Below are positions 28,021 through 36,391 of a stretch of 64,000 nt of DNA, one piece after another (the stretch's first letter is position 1; each line of letters begins with the position of its first letter). Made by a program: the position numbers and the translations under genes. The notes beneath the pieces were generated by a model. It saw nothing but the letters and a program-made list of their open reading frames with translations. It was not told the origin of the DNA and ran no database searches. Origin of the DNA: Chryseobacterium nakagawai. GTDB taxonomy: Bacteria > Bacteroidota > Bacteroidia > Flavobacteriales > Weeksellaceae. Location of the stretch: assembly GCF_900637665.1 (NCBI RefSeq), contig NZ_LR134386.1:3960501-4024500 (forward strand). The letters are read 5' to 3'.

Positions 28021-28117
28021 CCTAGCCCCGATAGAAACGGTTACCCCGCAACATGCTATGTCTTAGCCTCGGCGTGAGGAGTATGAGTGGATAGCGGGAT
28101 AAAGCCCCCTAAAAAGA
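28021..28117 (+). ncRNA. Structured RNA candidate resembling the Flavo-1 motif
   Basis: The stretch starts CCTAGCCCCGATAGAAACGG and ends with GGATAGCGGGATAAAGCCCC and CTAAAAAG. It is G+C-rich in an AT-rich intergenic region. CCCGC (28045-28049) pairs with GCGGG (28094-28098), and CCTC/GAGG (28067-28079) forms an inner hairpin. From memory, the beginning and end match a conserved flavobacterial RNA that I believe is Flavo-1 in Rfam; the name needs a covariance-model check. Function of that motif is unknown. Confidence 0.55.
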
Positions 28118-28410
28118 AATGGGATGCAAAATACACAAAAAGTCTACAAAAACAATAGACTTATAGTGTTAAATTTTATTCATCTCTTAAAATGAATTTT
28201 TTTTTAAAACCCTAAAACTCTACAAACTAAAATAATAAAACATTGTTTTACAACTACTTACATTATAAAAACAATTATTAAAAGTTTATCCTTTCAATTA
28301 CCCTACTATATTAGTAGACTAATATGATTTTTCTCATATCCTTTTTTAACAAAGTTTTATGAATTATTAAATAATTTTGACCCAGTTAAAAAAAATAAAA
28401 CTCTATTCTC
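28118..28410. other. AT-rich spacer upstream of the leader ORF
   Basis: Between the Flavo-1-like RNA and the small ORF at 28411. Very AT-rich with several T-runs. Probably holds the promoter for the SusC/SusD unit, but I cannot point to a convincing box. Confidence 0.3.
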
Positions 28411-28566
28411 ATGAATAAGAATGACTTTAATTCTTACCTATACACTATCATGGCTGTAGTTTCTGAACAACATAAGGGTTGTACAGAGAATGGCCTTTCA
28501 CAGCACAACATCACTTTTAAGAACATGTGCTTTGGATATATGATGTGTAAAATGATGATGCCATAA
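28411..28566 (+). CDS. Small Met/Cys-rich ORF, possible leader peptide
   Basis: ATG at 28411 opens a 51-codon frame ending TAA at 28566. Its end is strikingly rich in Met and Cys (NMCFGYMMCKMMMP): 8 Met and 3 Cys in 51 residues. There is no signal peptide and no family I recognise. It is followed by a hairpin at 28672-28692 and then by susC. The layout is like an attenuation leader, which is an inference; it could be non-coding. Confidence 0.35.
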   Translation: MNKNDFNSYLYTIMAVVSEQHKGCTENGLSQHNITFKNMCFGYMMCKMMMP

Positions 28567-28671
28567 CTCCCAAAGAAATATGCACATTATTGTAGGAATT
28601 AAAGCCCGATAAGCTCAAGGCCTATGTAATCCGGGTACACCTCCTCTATTTTAACATTTTCTTTCTGACAC

Positions 28672-28697
28672 CTCCTTACCAAAGGGAGGCAGGGATT
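28672..28697 (+). promoter_or_regulatory. Hairpin between the leader ORF and susC
   Basis: CACCTCCTT (from 28672) can pair with AAGGGAGG (ending 28691) around ACCA, followed by CAGGGATTTATTTTTT. The T-rich tail makes it a possible attenuator for the SusC/SusD genes. Confidence 0.35.
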
Positions 28698-28767
28698 TAT
28701 TTTTTCCTAATCGGGAAGATAAAACGTACTACAAATATTCAATTTTTTAAAACCTAAGATTAATATA

Positions 28768-31722
28768 ATGAGAAAAAAACAATGCAAACTTGGTGTATTG
28801 GCCGTGCTCTTATTCGCAGAATATGGCTTTGCCCAAAAAAAAGACAGCCTTTCACAGGAGACTGCCATCAAAGAAGTGGTGGTAGTAGCCTTCGGAAAGC
28901 AAAAAAAGGAAGAAATTACAGGATCTGTACAGTCATTAAAGGCTAAAGATCTTGGTAATCTTCAAAACGGAAACGTTCTTCAGGGAATTGAAGGTAAAGT
29001 AGCAGGGGTACAAGTAATCTCTTCCGGACAACCCGGTTCCCAACCTACGATAAGAATGAGAGGAATTGGCTCTATTAACGCTTCCAGTGATCCTTTAATT
29101 GTATTGGACGGAATTCCTTACAGTGGCGACCTGAACAGTATTTCTTCAGCTGATATTGAGAGTATTTCTTTTCTGGAAGATGCGTCTTCCAACGCCTTAT
29201 ATGGTTCCAGAGGGGCCAATGGAGTTATTATCGTAAATACTAAAAGAGGTAAAAACAAGAAACTAAGTGTTGATCTTGATGTAAAGACCGGGGTTAACTT
29301 CAGATCTATTGAGGATTATTCGGTCTACACTTCACCGCAGGACTATTATACAGCGTACTATAACAGGGGAAGAATCGGAGAAATTGCAAGACAGAAGCAG
29401 CCGGGTGCCGTTCCCTCCACCACGACTCCCCATGCTGCAGGACTTTCAGGATTGAACGGGCTTGGATATAATGCTTACAATGTACCGTTTAGTCAACTGA
29501 TTGCTCCGGACGGTTCTTTTAACCAAAATGCGAAGCTGCTGTATCAGGATAACTGGAAAAAACTTCTTTTCAGACCTGCTTTAAGAAGGGAAGCTACAGT
29601 TGGAATCAATGCCAGCGGTGACCAGGTAAAATCATATACGTCTTTAAACTATCTGGACGATAAGGGATATCTTATTTCGTCTGGTTTTGAAAGATTTGGG
29701 ATCAGATCCAACGTAGACTACTCTATCACCCCAAAGTTAAGATTAACCACTGCGCTTTCTTATACTTACAGCAAGCAGAATTTCGGAGAAACGGGTGGAT
29801 TTTCCAATCCGTTCCAGTTTGCGAGAAATATAGCTCCTTTCTACCCGGTTTTTCTTAGAAATGATCATTACCAGCAACTGTATGATAACCACGGAAATGC
29901 TTTGTATGATTATGGAGACGGACAGGGGCCAAACGGTGCTACAAGATCTTATGCTGTTTTTGAAAATCCGGTAGGAAATCTTCAGCAGGATAAATCTCAA
30001 AGGGTCAGCAATATCAGCAATATCAATCTGGGATTAAACTATGAAATCATCAAAGGCCTGGATTTCACTTACAGTTTTGGGGCTTATCTTGAAAATTTGA
30101 GAAACCTTCAGTTTGGAAATACATTTGGAGGAACTTCTTCCTCTGTAGGGGGCAATATTTCTCAAGAATCTATATTCAACTATACCCTGAATCATCAGCA
30201 ATTGCTTACCTATCAAAAGAAATTCGATAAACATAACTTCAATATTCTTGTGGGTCATGAATTGAATAAAACAAAGAACGAAGGGTTTTCCGGAACGAAA
30301 CAACAACTTTTATTACCTGAATCATGGGCTTTTGATAATGCCGTAAAAATCACAGATCTGTCTGGAAACGGATATGAATATGCGGTAGAAGGTTATTTCT
30401 CCAGATTATTATATAACTATGATGGTAAATATTTTTTTAATGCCAATGTACGTAGAGACGGTTCTTCAGTCTTCGCTCCGGAAAGCAGATGGGGTACATT
30501 TTATGGATTAGGAGCCGCATGGAATGTAGCCAAAGAAGACTTCCTTAAAGACAACAAGGTGATTAATGCATTGAAACTAAAGGTCTCTTATGGACAACAG
30601 GGAAATGACAATATCCTTCTGAACAGCACTACCAGAGATTATTATGCTTATCAGGACATCTATGGAATTAATGATTTTGGAGATGGAAAACCTGTACTTA
30701 CTTTAAAAAAACAAGGAAACAGGGACTTAAAATGGGAAACTTCCAAAAACCTGAATGCCGGTTTTGAGCTCTCTCTACTCGACAATAAAGTGAATCTAAA
30801 TGCTGATTACTTTGAGAGAAAGGTATCTGATATGATCTATACGCTTCCTTTAGCAATATCCAACTCAGGTTCGTATGTAAAGTATGGAAATATTGGAGAC
30901 ATGTACAACAAAGGGATACAGGCCAATATCAGTGTGGATATTCTCCGGACAGAAGATCTTCAGTGGAATTTTTATGCTAACGCTACTCATTATAAAAACA
31001 AGATCACCAAGTTACCGGAACAGCAAAGAGCTACAGGTCTGGTTTCAGGATTGTTTGTTCTTGCGGAAGGTGGTGACCGGTATACCTATTATTTGAAAGA
31101 ATTTGCTGGAGTAAACCCTGAAAACGGAGATGCATTATGGTATAAAAACACCATAAACCCAACCACTCAGCAGGTAGAAAAAACGGTTACCAATAATTAT
31201 AAAGAAGCCAGTGACTACAATACCGGAAAATCAGCAATTCCAAAGGTATATGGTGGATTTGGAACGGATATTACCTATAAAAGAGTAAATCTTTCTGTTA
31301 ATTTCGCTTATCAGTTTGGCGGATACGGATATGATGACATCTACAGATCTTTATTCCATTCTGACACTTACGGCTCTAACTACACTACTGATCTTGATAA
31401 AACATGGACTCCGGAAAACCCGACGGCAGCCCTGCCACGTGTAGACCTGACTTCTACCAACCAGAACGGGCATTCTACGTTGTACCTGGTTAAGTCTGAT
31501 TATATCAGTCTTCAGGATGTAACATTATCATACCAGTTATCTGATGATTTTACAAAGCAGATCGGTTTATCAGCATTAAAAATCTATGCTACCGGAAACA
31601 ACCTGTATCTATGGTCCAAGAGAAAAGGATATGATCCGAGGGCCTCATTAACAGGAGTTTCTGACGCTTACAAATACTCTTTATTATCCAGTGTTTCACT
31701 AGGTTTTAAACTAACATTTTAA
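28768..31722 (+). CDS. SusC/RagA-family TonB-linked outer-membrane transporter
   Basis: A 984-residue outer-membrane receptor. After a signal peptide ending GFAQ (about residue 23) comes the plug: IKEVVVVAFGKQKKEE, VQVISSGQPGSQPTIRMRG, PLIVLDGIPY and SSNALYGSRGANGVIIVNTKR. The beta-barrel then runs to the terminal FKLTF. Unlike most SusC proteins it has no carboxypeptidase-regulatory-like domain before the plug. It forms a pair with the SusD-like lipoprotein 8 bases downstream. No glycosidase or other catabolic gene is adjacent, so the imported substrate is unknown. Confidence 0.95.
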   Translation: MRKKQCKLGVLAVLLFAEYGFAQKKDSLSQETAIKEVVVVAFGKQKKEEITGSVQSLKAKDLGNLQNGNVLQGIEGKVAGVQVISSGQPGSQPTIRMRGIGSINASSDPLIVLDGIPYSGDLNSISSADIESISFLEDASSNALYGSRGANGVIIVNTKRGKNKKLSVDLDVKTGVNFRSIEDYSVYTSPQDYYTAYYNRGRIGEIARQKQPGAVPSTTTPHAAGLSGLNGLGYNAYNVPFSQLIAPDGSFNQNAKLLYQDNWKKLLFRPALRREATVGINASGDQVKSYTSLNYLDDKGYLISSGFERFGIRSNVDYSITPKLRLTTALSYTYSKQNFGETGGFSNPFQFARNIAPFYPVFLRNDHYQQLYDNHGNALYDYGDGQGPNGATRSYAVFENPVGNLQQDKSQRVSNISNINLGLNYEIIKGLDFTYSFGAYLENLRNLQFGNTFGGTSSSVGGNISQESIFNYTLNHQQLLTYQKKFDKHNFNILVGHELNKTKNEGFSGTKQQLLLPESWAFDNAVKITDLSGNGYEYAVEGYFSRLLYNYDGKYFFNANVRRDGSSVFAPESRWGTFYGLGAAWNVAKEDFLKDNKVINALKLKVSYGQQGNDNILLNSTTRDYYAYQDIYGINDFGDGKPVLTLKKQGNRDLKWETSKNLNAGFELSLLDNKVNLNADYFERKVSDMIYTLPLAISNSGSYVKYGNIGDMYNKGIQANISVDILRTEDLQWNFYANATHYKNKITKLPEQQRATGLVSGLFVLAEGGDRYTYYLKEFAGVNPENGDALWYKNTINPTTQQVEKTVTNNYKEASDYNTGKSAIPKVYGGFGTDITYKRVNLSVNFAYQFGGYGYDDIYRSLFHSDTYGSNYTTDLDKTWTPENPTAALPRVDLTSTNQNGHSTLYLVKSDYISLQDVTLSYQLSDDFTKQIGLSALKIYATGNNLYLWSKRKGYDPRASLTGVSDAYKYSLLSSVSLGFKLTF

Positions 31723-31730
31723 AAGAAATT

Positions 31731-33197
31731 ATGAAAACAATAAAATACTTTATATCAGCATTAGCCGTAACCCTCATTACGACGGGCTGTGCTAATGATC
31801 TTAATACTTTACCGGAGGGCGATATTTCCGGTGAGCAATTGAATGAGGATCAGTCAAAGCCTGAAAAGATTCTTGGCGGAATCTATCTTGACCTTCGCAG
31901 TAATGGTGCAGGGGGAAACATTGGGTCTCACTCAGACTTCGGAATCATGGGAATAAAAGCAGGTGCAGATTTAATGTCAAATGACGTGATACAGGCAAAA
32001 AATCAGCATTTGGGAATGTTTTATAATTATGAAGCTACCAATGCCAGTAATTTGGCTTCAGAAATTGTATGGACCACTTTTTATGCAAGAATATTCATTA
32101 TCAATAAACTTCTTAGTGATTTAAAAGCAGATGCAAGTCCTAAAAATCAAGCGATTAAAGGACAACTGCTTGCGTTAAGAGCTTATTCTTACTTTCATCT
32201 GATCCGTTTTTATGCCAATGATTATAAAGGGCATCAGTCTGATCCGGGGCTTCCATTGGTACTTACCACGGATAATCCCAGCCAGGGACGTCCAAGATCA
32301 ACGGTAGAACAAGTATATTCACAGATTGGTCAGGATATTGAAGAATCTATTGTTCTTTTGGAGAGCTTTGCCCGTCCATCCAGAGCCCAGATTGATCAGA
32401 GAACAGCTAAAGCTATTGCTGCCGATATATTCCTTCAAATTGGAGATTACGCCAAAGCCGTAAAATATGCCGCAGATGGTAAACAAGGGATTGCCCTGAT
32501 GACAGAAAACGATTATACTACTACCGGGTTTTCCAATATCAGCAATTCTGAGGTAATCTGGGGATTCCATAATACAATTTCTACCATGAGTATCGGAAAT
32601 TATTATGCTTCTTTCTTCTCTATGTTTGATAATACCAATGAAGGATATGCAGGAGCTGCCCAGATTTATAAGCTTATTGACAAACGTTTGTACGATGCTA
32701 TTCCGGATACTGATTACCGTAAAAAAGTATTCAATGGAAGCCAGCCTGCCAAGTATACCTTTAACGGAAAGACTAAAAACTATCCTGCCTATGTAAGCTG
32801 GAAATTTAAAGATCCAAGCATGTTTGAAGGTGATTATATCTACATCAGAGCCTCTTCTTTATATTATATTGAGGCGGAAGCTCTTGCAAGGCAAGGAAGA
32901 GAAGCGGAAGCAAAGCAAGTATTATTTGAAATTGCATCCAAAAGAGACAAAGCCTATACGCTGTCTATCAAAACAGGAGCCGATCTGATTAATGAAATTA
33001 TCCTTCAAAAAAGAATTGAACTTTGGGGTGAAGGCTACGCCTGGTTTGATATGAAGAGATTGAATACTCCTTTAGAAAGAATATATACAGGAACCAACCA
33101 TACTTTTGGAAGATTTAACCTCACACCGGATAAATTTAAATTCCAAATCCCGAATAAAGAGATTAATAATAACCCTCAAATCAAACAAAATGACTAG
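31731..33197 (+). CDS. SusD/RagB-family substrate-binding lipoprotein
   Basis: A 488-residue surface lipoprotein that caps the SusC channel. The lipobox is TTGC (Cys20). Typical SusD features are QLLALRAYSYFHLIRFYAND near residue 140 and the C-terminal RIELWGEGYAWFDMKRLN; in between lie TPR-like helices. It is 8 bases after susC and ends at a terminator, so the two form a transcription unit. Confidence 0.94.
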   Translation: MKTIKYFISALAVTLITTGCANDLNTLPEGDISGEQLNEDQSKPEKILGGIYLDLRSNGAGGNIGSHSDFGIMGIKAGADLMSNDVIQAKNQHLGMFYNYEATNASNLASEIVWTTFYARIFIINKLLSDLKADASPKNQAIKGQLLALRAYSYFHLIRFYANDYKGHQSDPGLPLVLTTDNPSQGRPRSTVEQVYSQIGQDIEESIVLLESFARPSRAQIDQRTAKAIAADIFLQIGDYAKAVKYAADGKQGIALMTENDYTTTGFSNISNSEVIWGFHNTISTMSIGNYYASFFSMFDNTNEGYAGAAQIYKLIDKRLYDAIPDTDYRKKVFNGSQPAKYTFNGKTKNYPAYVSWKFKDPSMFEGDYIYIRASSLYYIEAEALARQGREAEAKQVLFEIASKRDKAYTLSIKTGADLINEIILQKRIELWGEGYAWFDMKRLNTPLERIYTGTNHTFGRFNLTPDKFKFQIPNKEINNNPQIKQND

Positions 33198-33231
33198 ATA
33201 AGGAACAAAACAATTTTAATATATTTCAAGT

Positions 33232-33264
33232 AAGACACCATTTTCAGTAAATGGTGTCTTTTTA
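33232..33264 (+). terminator. Intrinsic terminator of the SusC/SusD unit
   Basis: AAGACACCATT (33232-33242) pairs with AATGGTGTCTT (33250-33260), followed by TTTTATTATA. Confidence 0.85.
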
Positions 33265-33680
33265 TTATAAAGCTTCATAATACCCTATAAACAGATCTCT
33301 TAGACAAGAGACTAAAATTATAAGAGTGTTCAAAAATTTACATTGATTTAAAAACAAAAAAATAGCACCACTAATATTAACGATGCTATTCATACAAGTT
33401 GATAATCAATAGAAATAAATCTTTTCTTCTTATTTATTTTTGTTAATTTCTTATACTTTTTGGTTCAGTTATTCTATCTTTTGCTGCTTATTTTCCATGA
33501 CAAGATCTTTGACACCTCTGATCTTTGACTGTAATTATAATAAATCTTATATCATAAAAATATAAACATTTGTTTAATGGATTTATGGTTTCAATCATCA
33601 TCCTTATCAAGGTAACGGCTAATATCTCTAAAAATTATGTAAACAGGAATGAATATTTTAATAAATTTAAAATAAAAACA
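33265..33680. other. Intergenic spacer
   Basis: AT-rich stretch before the small exported peptide. It contains one modest hairpin (AATAGCA 33361-33367 with TGCTATT 33384-33390). An in-frame extension of the next gene back to 33570 exists but does not look coding. Confidence 0.35.
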
Positions 33681-33869
33681 ATGAAACAACTTTTGGTATC
33701 AATAGCCATCGCAATGGTATTTACTTCTTTTCATTCCTATACCATATATGAATTGAGAAATATTTTACAAACAGATCCGCCTCCCAAAGATAAAGATCAA
33801 TGGAGAACAAACACCCCAAATCAGTGCAGCAAAACAGATCCGCCTCCCAAAAATGGTGGTCAGTGGTAA
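33681..33869 (+). CDS. Small exported peptide with duplicated DPPPK..QW motif
   Basis: A 62-residue product starting at ATG 33681: MKQLLVSIAIAMVFTSFHS is a Sec-type signal or membrane segment. The mature part carries two copies of TDPPPKxxxQW (TDPPPKDKDQW and TDPPPKNGGQW), the second at the very C-terminus. The duplication is also at DNA level, with ACAGATCCGCCTCCCAAA occurring twice 57 bases apart. I know no family for it. It has no biosynthetic neighbour that would mark it as a modified peptide. A longer frame from 33570 is less likely, because the signal peptide would then be internal. Confidence 0.6.
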   Translation: MKQLLVSIAIAMVFTSFHSYTIYELRNILQTDPPPKDKDQWRTNTPNQCSKTDPPPKNGGQW

Positions 33870-34062
33870 TTTTTTAATACAACAGGAGTATCAAAATAAA
33901 AAATCTCAGAATTAATATTCCGGAATTACTGTTACATTCATTTTGGGTTCCCTTTTTTAAAGGAATTTCTGATGAATAAAAATATTGAAATCAAACGGAG
34001 AAAGAGATACAGGAAATACATATATTTGGGAACCAAAGATCCATTCAAATAAACACCATCTA

Positions 34063-34959
34063 ATGAAATTAAAAAAAATTATTCCTACTCTGTTTATCGT
34101 ATTCTTAAGCCTTCCGCTTTTTTCACAGAACCATACAAATTCTGAATTAAAAAAAGCAATTGAAACCATTCTTGCCCATAAAAAAGCAGACGTAGGAGTT
34201 TCTATTGTCACAGCAGGAATCCCAAAAAAGGAAGTAATCCAAATCAATGGCAATAAGCCACTTCCCATGTTAAGCACCTTCAAATTTCCTGTAGCTTTAG
34301 CTGTTCTTCATAAAGTGGAAAAAGGTGAACTTTCTTTACAACAGAAAATTTATATCAAAAAAGAAGAGCTTTTGGAGGATACTTATAGTCCATTTAAAGA
34401 CAAATATCCGGACGGAAATATAGAGCTTAGTCTGGAAGACTGCATACAGTGGATGGTCGTCTACAGCGATAATAATTTGACAGATATTCTGCTAAGACTA
34501 ATCGGAGGTCCTGATTATGTTCAGCAATTCATTAACAGCAAGAATATTGTCATCAAAAATGATGAAGAAGGTATGCATAAGGACTGGGATTCCCAATTCA
34601 TCAATACCATCACTCCTAACGAAGCTACCTGGCTTCTGGAACAATTCTACACCGGGAAAATATTAAATAAAGAACATACAAAATGGCTATATACAGCCAT
34701 GCTGAATAATGCGACAGGAGCCAAAAGGCTTAAAGGGAAGTTACCCAAGGATGTTAAAGTAGCCCACCGCACCGGAACCTCATTCACCAATAAAGCAGGA
34801 ATGACAGGTGCCGTTAATGATTATGGAATTATTGAACTCTCAGATAAAAAGAGAATATATATTGCTGTTCTTGTACATGATACTTATGAGACATTTGAAA
34901 ACTCAGAGGCGATTATTGCCGATATTGCCAAAGCAGCCTATAATCACTACAAAAAATAA
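34063..34959 (+). CDS. Class A beta-lactamase (subclass A2-like)
   Basis: A 298-residue exported serine beta-lactamase. The signal peptide is MKLKKIIPTLFIVFLSLPLF. Active-site motifs: Ser71-Thr-Phe-Lys74 (SxxK), Ser135-Asp-Asn137 (SDN) and, at the usual KTG position, Arg236-Thr-Gly238. Glu168/169 in NDEEGMHKD is the likely general base of the omega loop. The spacing resembles the extended-spectrum class A enzymes of Bacteroidota (PER/CGA-type). I chose ATG 34063; an in-frame start at 33985 would precede the signal peptide. TATATTTG at 34021-34028 matches the -7 promoter box. Confidence 0.92.
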   Translation: MKLKKIIPTLFIVFLSLPLFSQNHTNSELKKAIETILAHKKADVGVSIVTAGIPKKEVIQINGNKPLPMLSTFKFPVALAVLHKVEKGELSLQQKIYIKKEELLEDTYSPFKDKYPDGNIELSLEDCIQWMVVYSDNNLTDILLRLIGGPDYVQQFINSKNIVIKNDEEGMHKDWDSQFINTITPNEATWLLEQFYTGKILNKEHTKWLYTAMLNNATGAKRLKGKLPKDVKVAHRTGTSFTNKAGMTGAVNDYGIIELSDKKRIYIAVLVHDTYETFENSEAIIADIAKAAYNHYKK

Positions 34960-34963
34960 ATCC

Positions 34964-36001
34964 ATGACCAAGACAAAATTATTTATCACTTTTGCGGTTT
35001 CCGTACTGCTGTCTGTTAATGCAAAGGCACAGAAAAAAACTTCCTATTCAAAAAAAATTGACAGTATCATGACGACTTCTGCCCCATTGAAATTCAATGG
35101 AGTGGTTTTGGTTTCTCAAAATGGTAAAACAAAATATTTGAAGGCCCATGGATATAAAGATTTCGAAAAAAAAATTGCTTTAAAGGTTGATGACCAGTTT
35201 GAAATCATGTCAAATTCAAAACAAGTCACTGCCGTTCTGATTTTGCAGGCTGCTGAACAGGGAAAGCTTGATCTTCAGACTCCCATAAAAAAATATCTTC
35301 CAACCCTTACACAATCCTGGGCAGATAGCGTCACTATACACCATCTTTTGAATCATACTCATGGTATTATAGACAGGGAAAAACCAACTGCATTTAAAGC
35401 CGGATCACAGTTTAAATATGGGAATCTATCTTATATGCTTCTTGGAGAAATTCTTCAAAACACCACCGGAAAAAGCTTTACAGAACAAGCAAACTCCCTT
35501 TTCAAAAAGCTGAAGATGGAGAAAACGTTTGTCTATAACAGTAAAAACAATCAGGCCTTGGTTCCGGGCTATAGAAGTGAAAATAATCAATTTGAAAAAG
35601 TAGAAAAATCATTTTTAAATGATGAAATTGCTCCCGCAGCAGGAATTGTTTCTACTGTAGAGGATCTTGCAAAATGGGATCAGGCATTATTTAAAGGAAA
35701 ACTTCTTTCCCCAAAATTTCAAAAACTGATCCTCACTCCTTCTACTTCTTCTCAACATAATGTTTTTGGAAAAGAAAGTATGGGATTTGGCTATAATATC
35801 AGATTCATCAAAGAGGCTGGGCTCAATTATTATGCAGTGACGGGACTTGGTGATGGCTTTACATGTCTGAATGTGTACTTTCCGTCTACAGATACAAGTC
35901 TGGTTATTCTTGAAAACCAAATGCCTCAAAACAGTGAACATTGGAGCTTTCAGGAAGCTGCTATTAAAAATACTGTACTAAAAAGTATGACATCAAAATA
36001 A
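34964..36001 (+). CDS. Exported serine hydrolase of the beta-lactamase/AmpC-like family
   Basis: A 345-residue protein with signal peptide ending AKAQ (residue 23), Ser83-x-x-Lys86 (SNSK) and Tyr152-Gly-Asn154 (YxN). These are the catalytic motifs of class C beta-lactamases, DD-peptidases and related esterases. The C-terminal HxG/KTG-equivalent is not obvious, so beta-lactamase activity is doubtful; a D-aminopeptidase, peptidase or esterase is equally possible. The ATG at 34964 is 4 bases after the class A beta-lactamase stop, so the two are probably co-expressed. Ends in a strong bidirectional hairpin. Confidence 0.87.
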   Translation: MTKTKLFITFAVSVLLSVNAKAQKKTSYSKKIDSIMTTSAPLKFNGVVLVSQNGKTKYLKAHGYKDFEKKIALKVDDQFEIMSNSKQVTAVLILQAAEQGKLDLQTPIKKYLPTLTQSWADSVTIHHLLNHTHGIIDREKPTAFKAGSQFKYGNLSYMLLGEILQNTTGKSFTEQANSLFKKLKMEKTFVYNSKNNQALVPGYRSENNQFEKVEKSFLNDEIAPAAGIVSTVEDLAKWDQALFKGKLLSPKFQKLILTPSTSSQHNVFGKESMGFGYNIRFIKEAGLNYYAVTGLGDGFTCLNVYFPSTDTSLVILENQMPQNSEHWSFQEAAIKNTVLKSMTSK

Positions 36002-36028
36002 TTCCTGAACATAGTATAAACAACATAT

Positions 36029-36071
36029 AAAATCAACGGCAGCTTCTAAAATAGAAGCTGCCGTTGATTTT
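36029..36071. terminator. Strong bidirectional hairpin terminator
   Basis: AAAATCAACGGCAGCTTCT (36029-36047) is perfectly complementary to 36053-36071 around a 5-base loop. Both flanks are A/T-rich. Confidence 0.85.
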
Positions 36072-36172
36072 GATAGATTTTATTCTCTAGAATATTTTTA
36101 CATTCACCTGTTTTATTTACAAAAATATTTCCCCCTGCTTTTTTGTATCTTTTCAAAATATTCCTGAAAAAA

Positions 36173-36382
36173 ATGGGACTATTTTTCATTGTTTTGATCA
36201 CAATCGCATTGATCATCTTCTTTATATCCAGATTAAAAATTTCAAAGCTACACAAAGTTTTGTGGTCCGCAGTTACCATCCTTATTGCTTTCTCTCTCAT
36301 CATTTATTTGTTTATCAAAGGTTTTGAAAGAGGAAGAGATCCACAACCTGCAACAGAAGAGCTCCACCAATCGATAAAATAA
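36173..36382 (+). CDS. Small two-helix membrane protein, unknown
   Basis: A 69-residue protein with two hydrophobic helices (MGLFFIVLITIALIIFFI and VLWSAVTILIAFSLIIYLF) separated by a basic turn, and a polar C-terminal tail. The ATG at 36173 is preferred to the TTG at 36143. TATCTTTT upstream (36146-36153) is a weak -7 box. It converges on the acyltransferase gene, with the stops 9 bases apart. I do not recognise a family. Confidence 0.55.
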   Translation: MGLFFIVLITIALIIFFISRLKISKLHKVLWSAVTILIAFSLIIYLFIKGFERGRDPQPATEELHQSIK

Positions 36383-36391
36383 GTGCACCGG

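Noticed and set aside
28567..28767. A known riboswitch (SAM, TPP or cobalamin) before susC
   Set aside because: None of the conserved boxes of these classes is present; only a hairpin and the small ORF can be supported.
33681..33869. Reading the DPPPK..QW peptide as a graspetide/microviridin precursor
   Set aside because: No ATP-grasp ligase or other modifying enzyme is nearby, and the N-terminus looks like a signal peptide rather than a RiPP leader.
34808..34963. Upstream in-frame extension of the AmpC-like serine hydrolase
   Set aside because: It lies inside the class A beta-lactamase gene and would bury the signal peptide; ATG 34964 is directly followed by a signal sequence.
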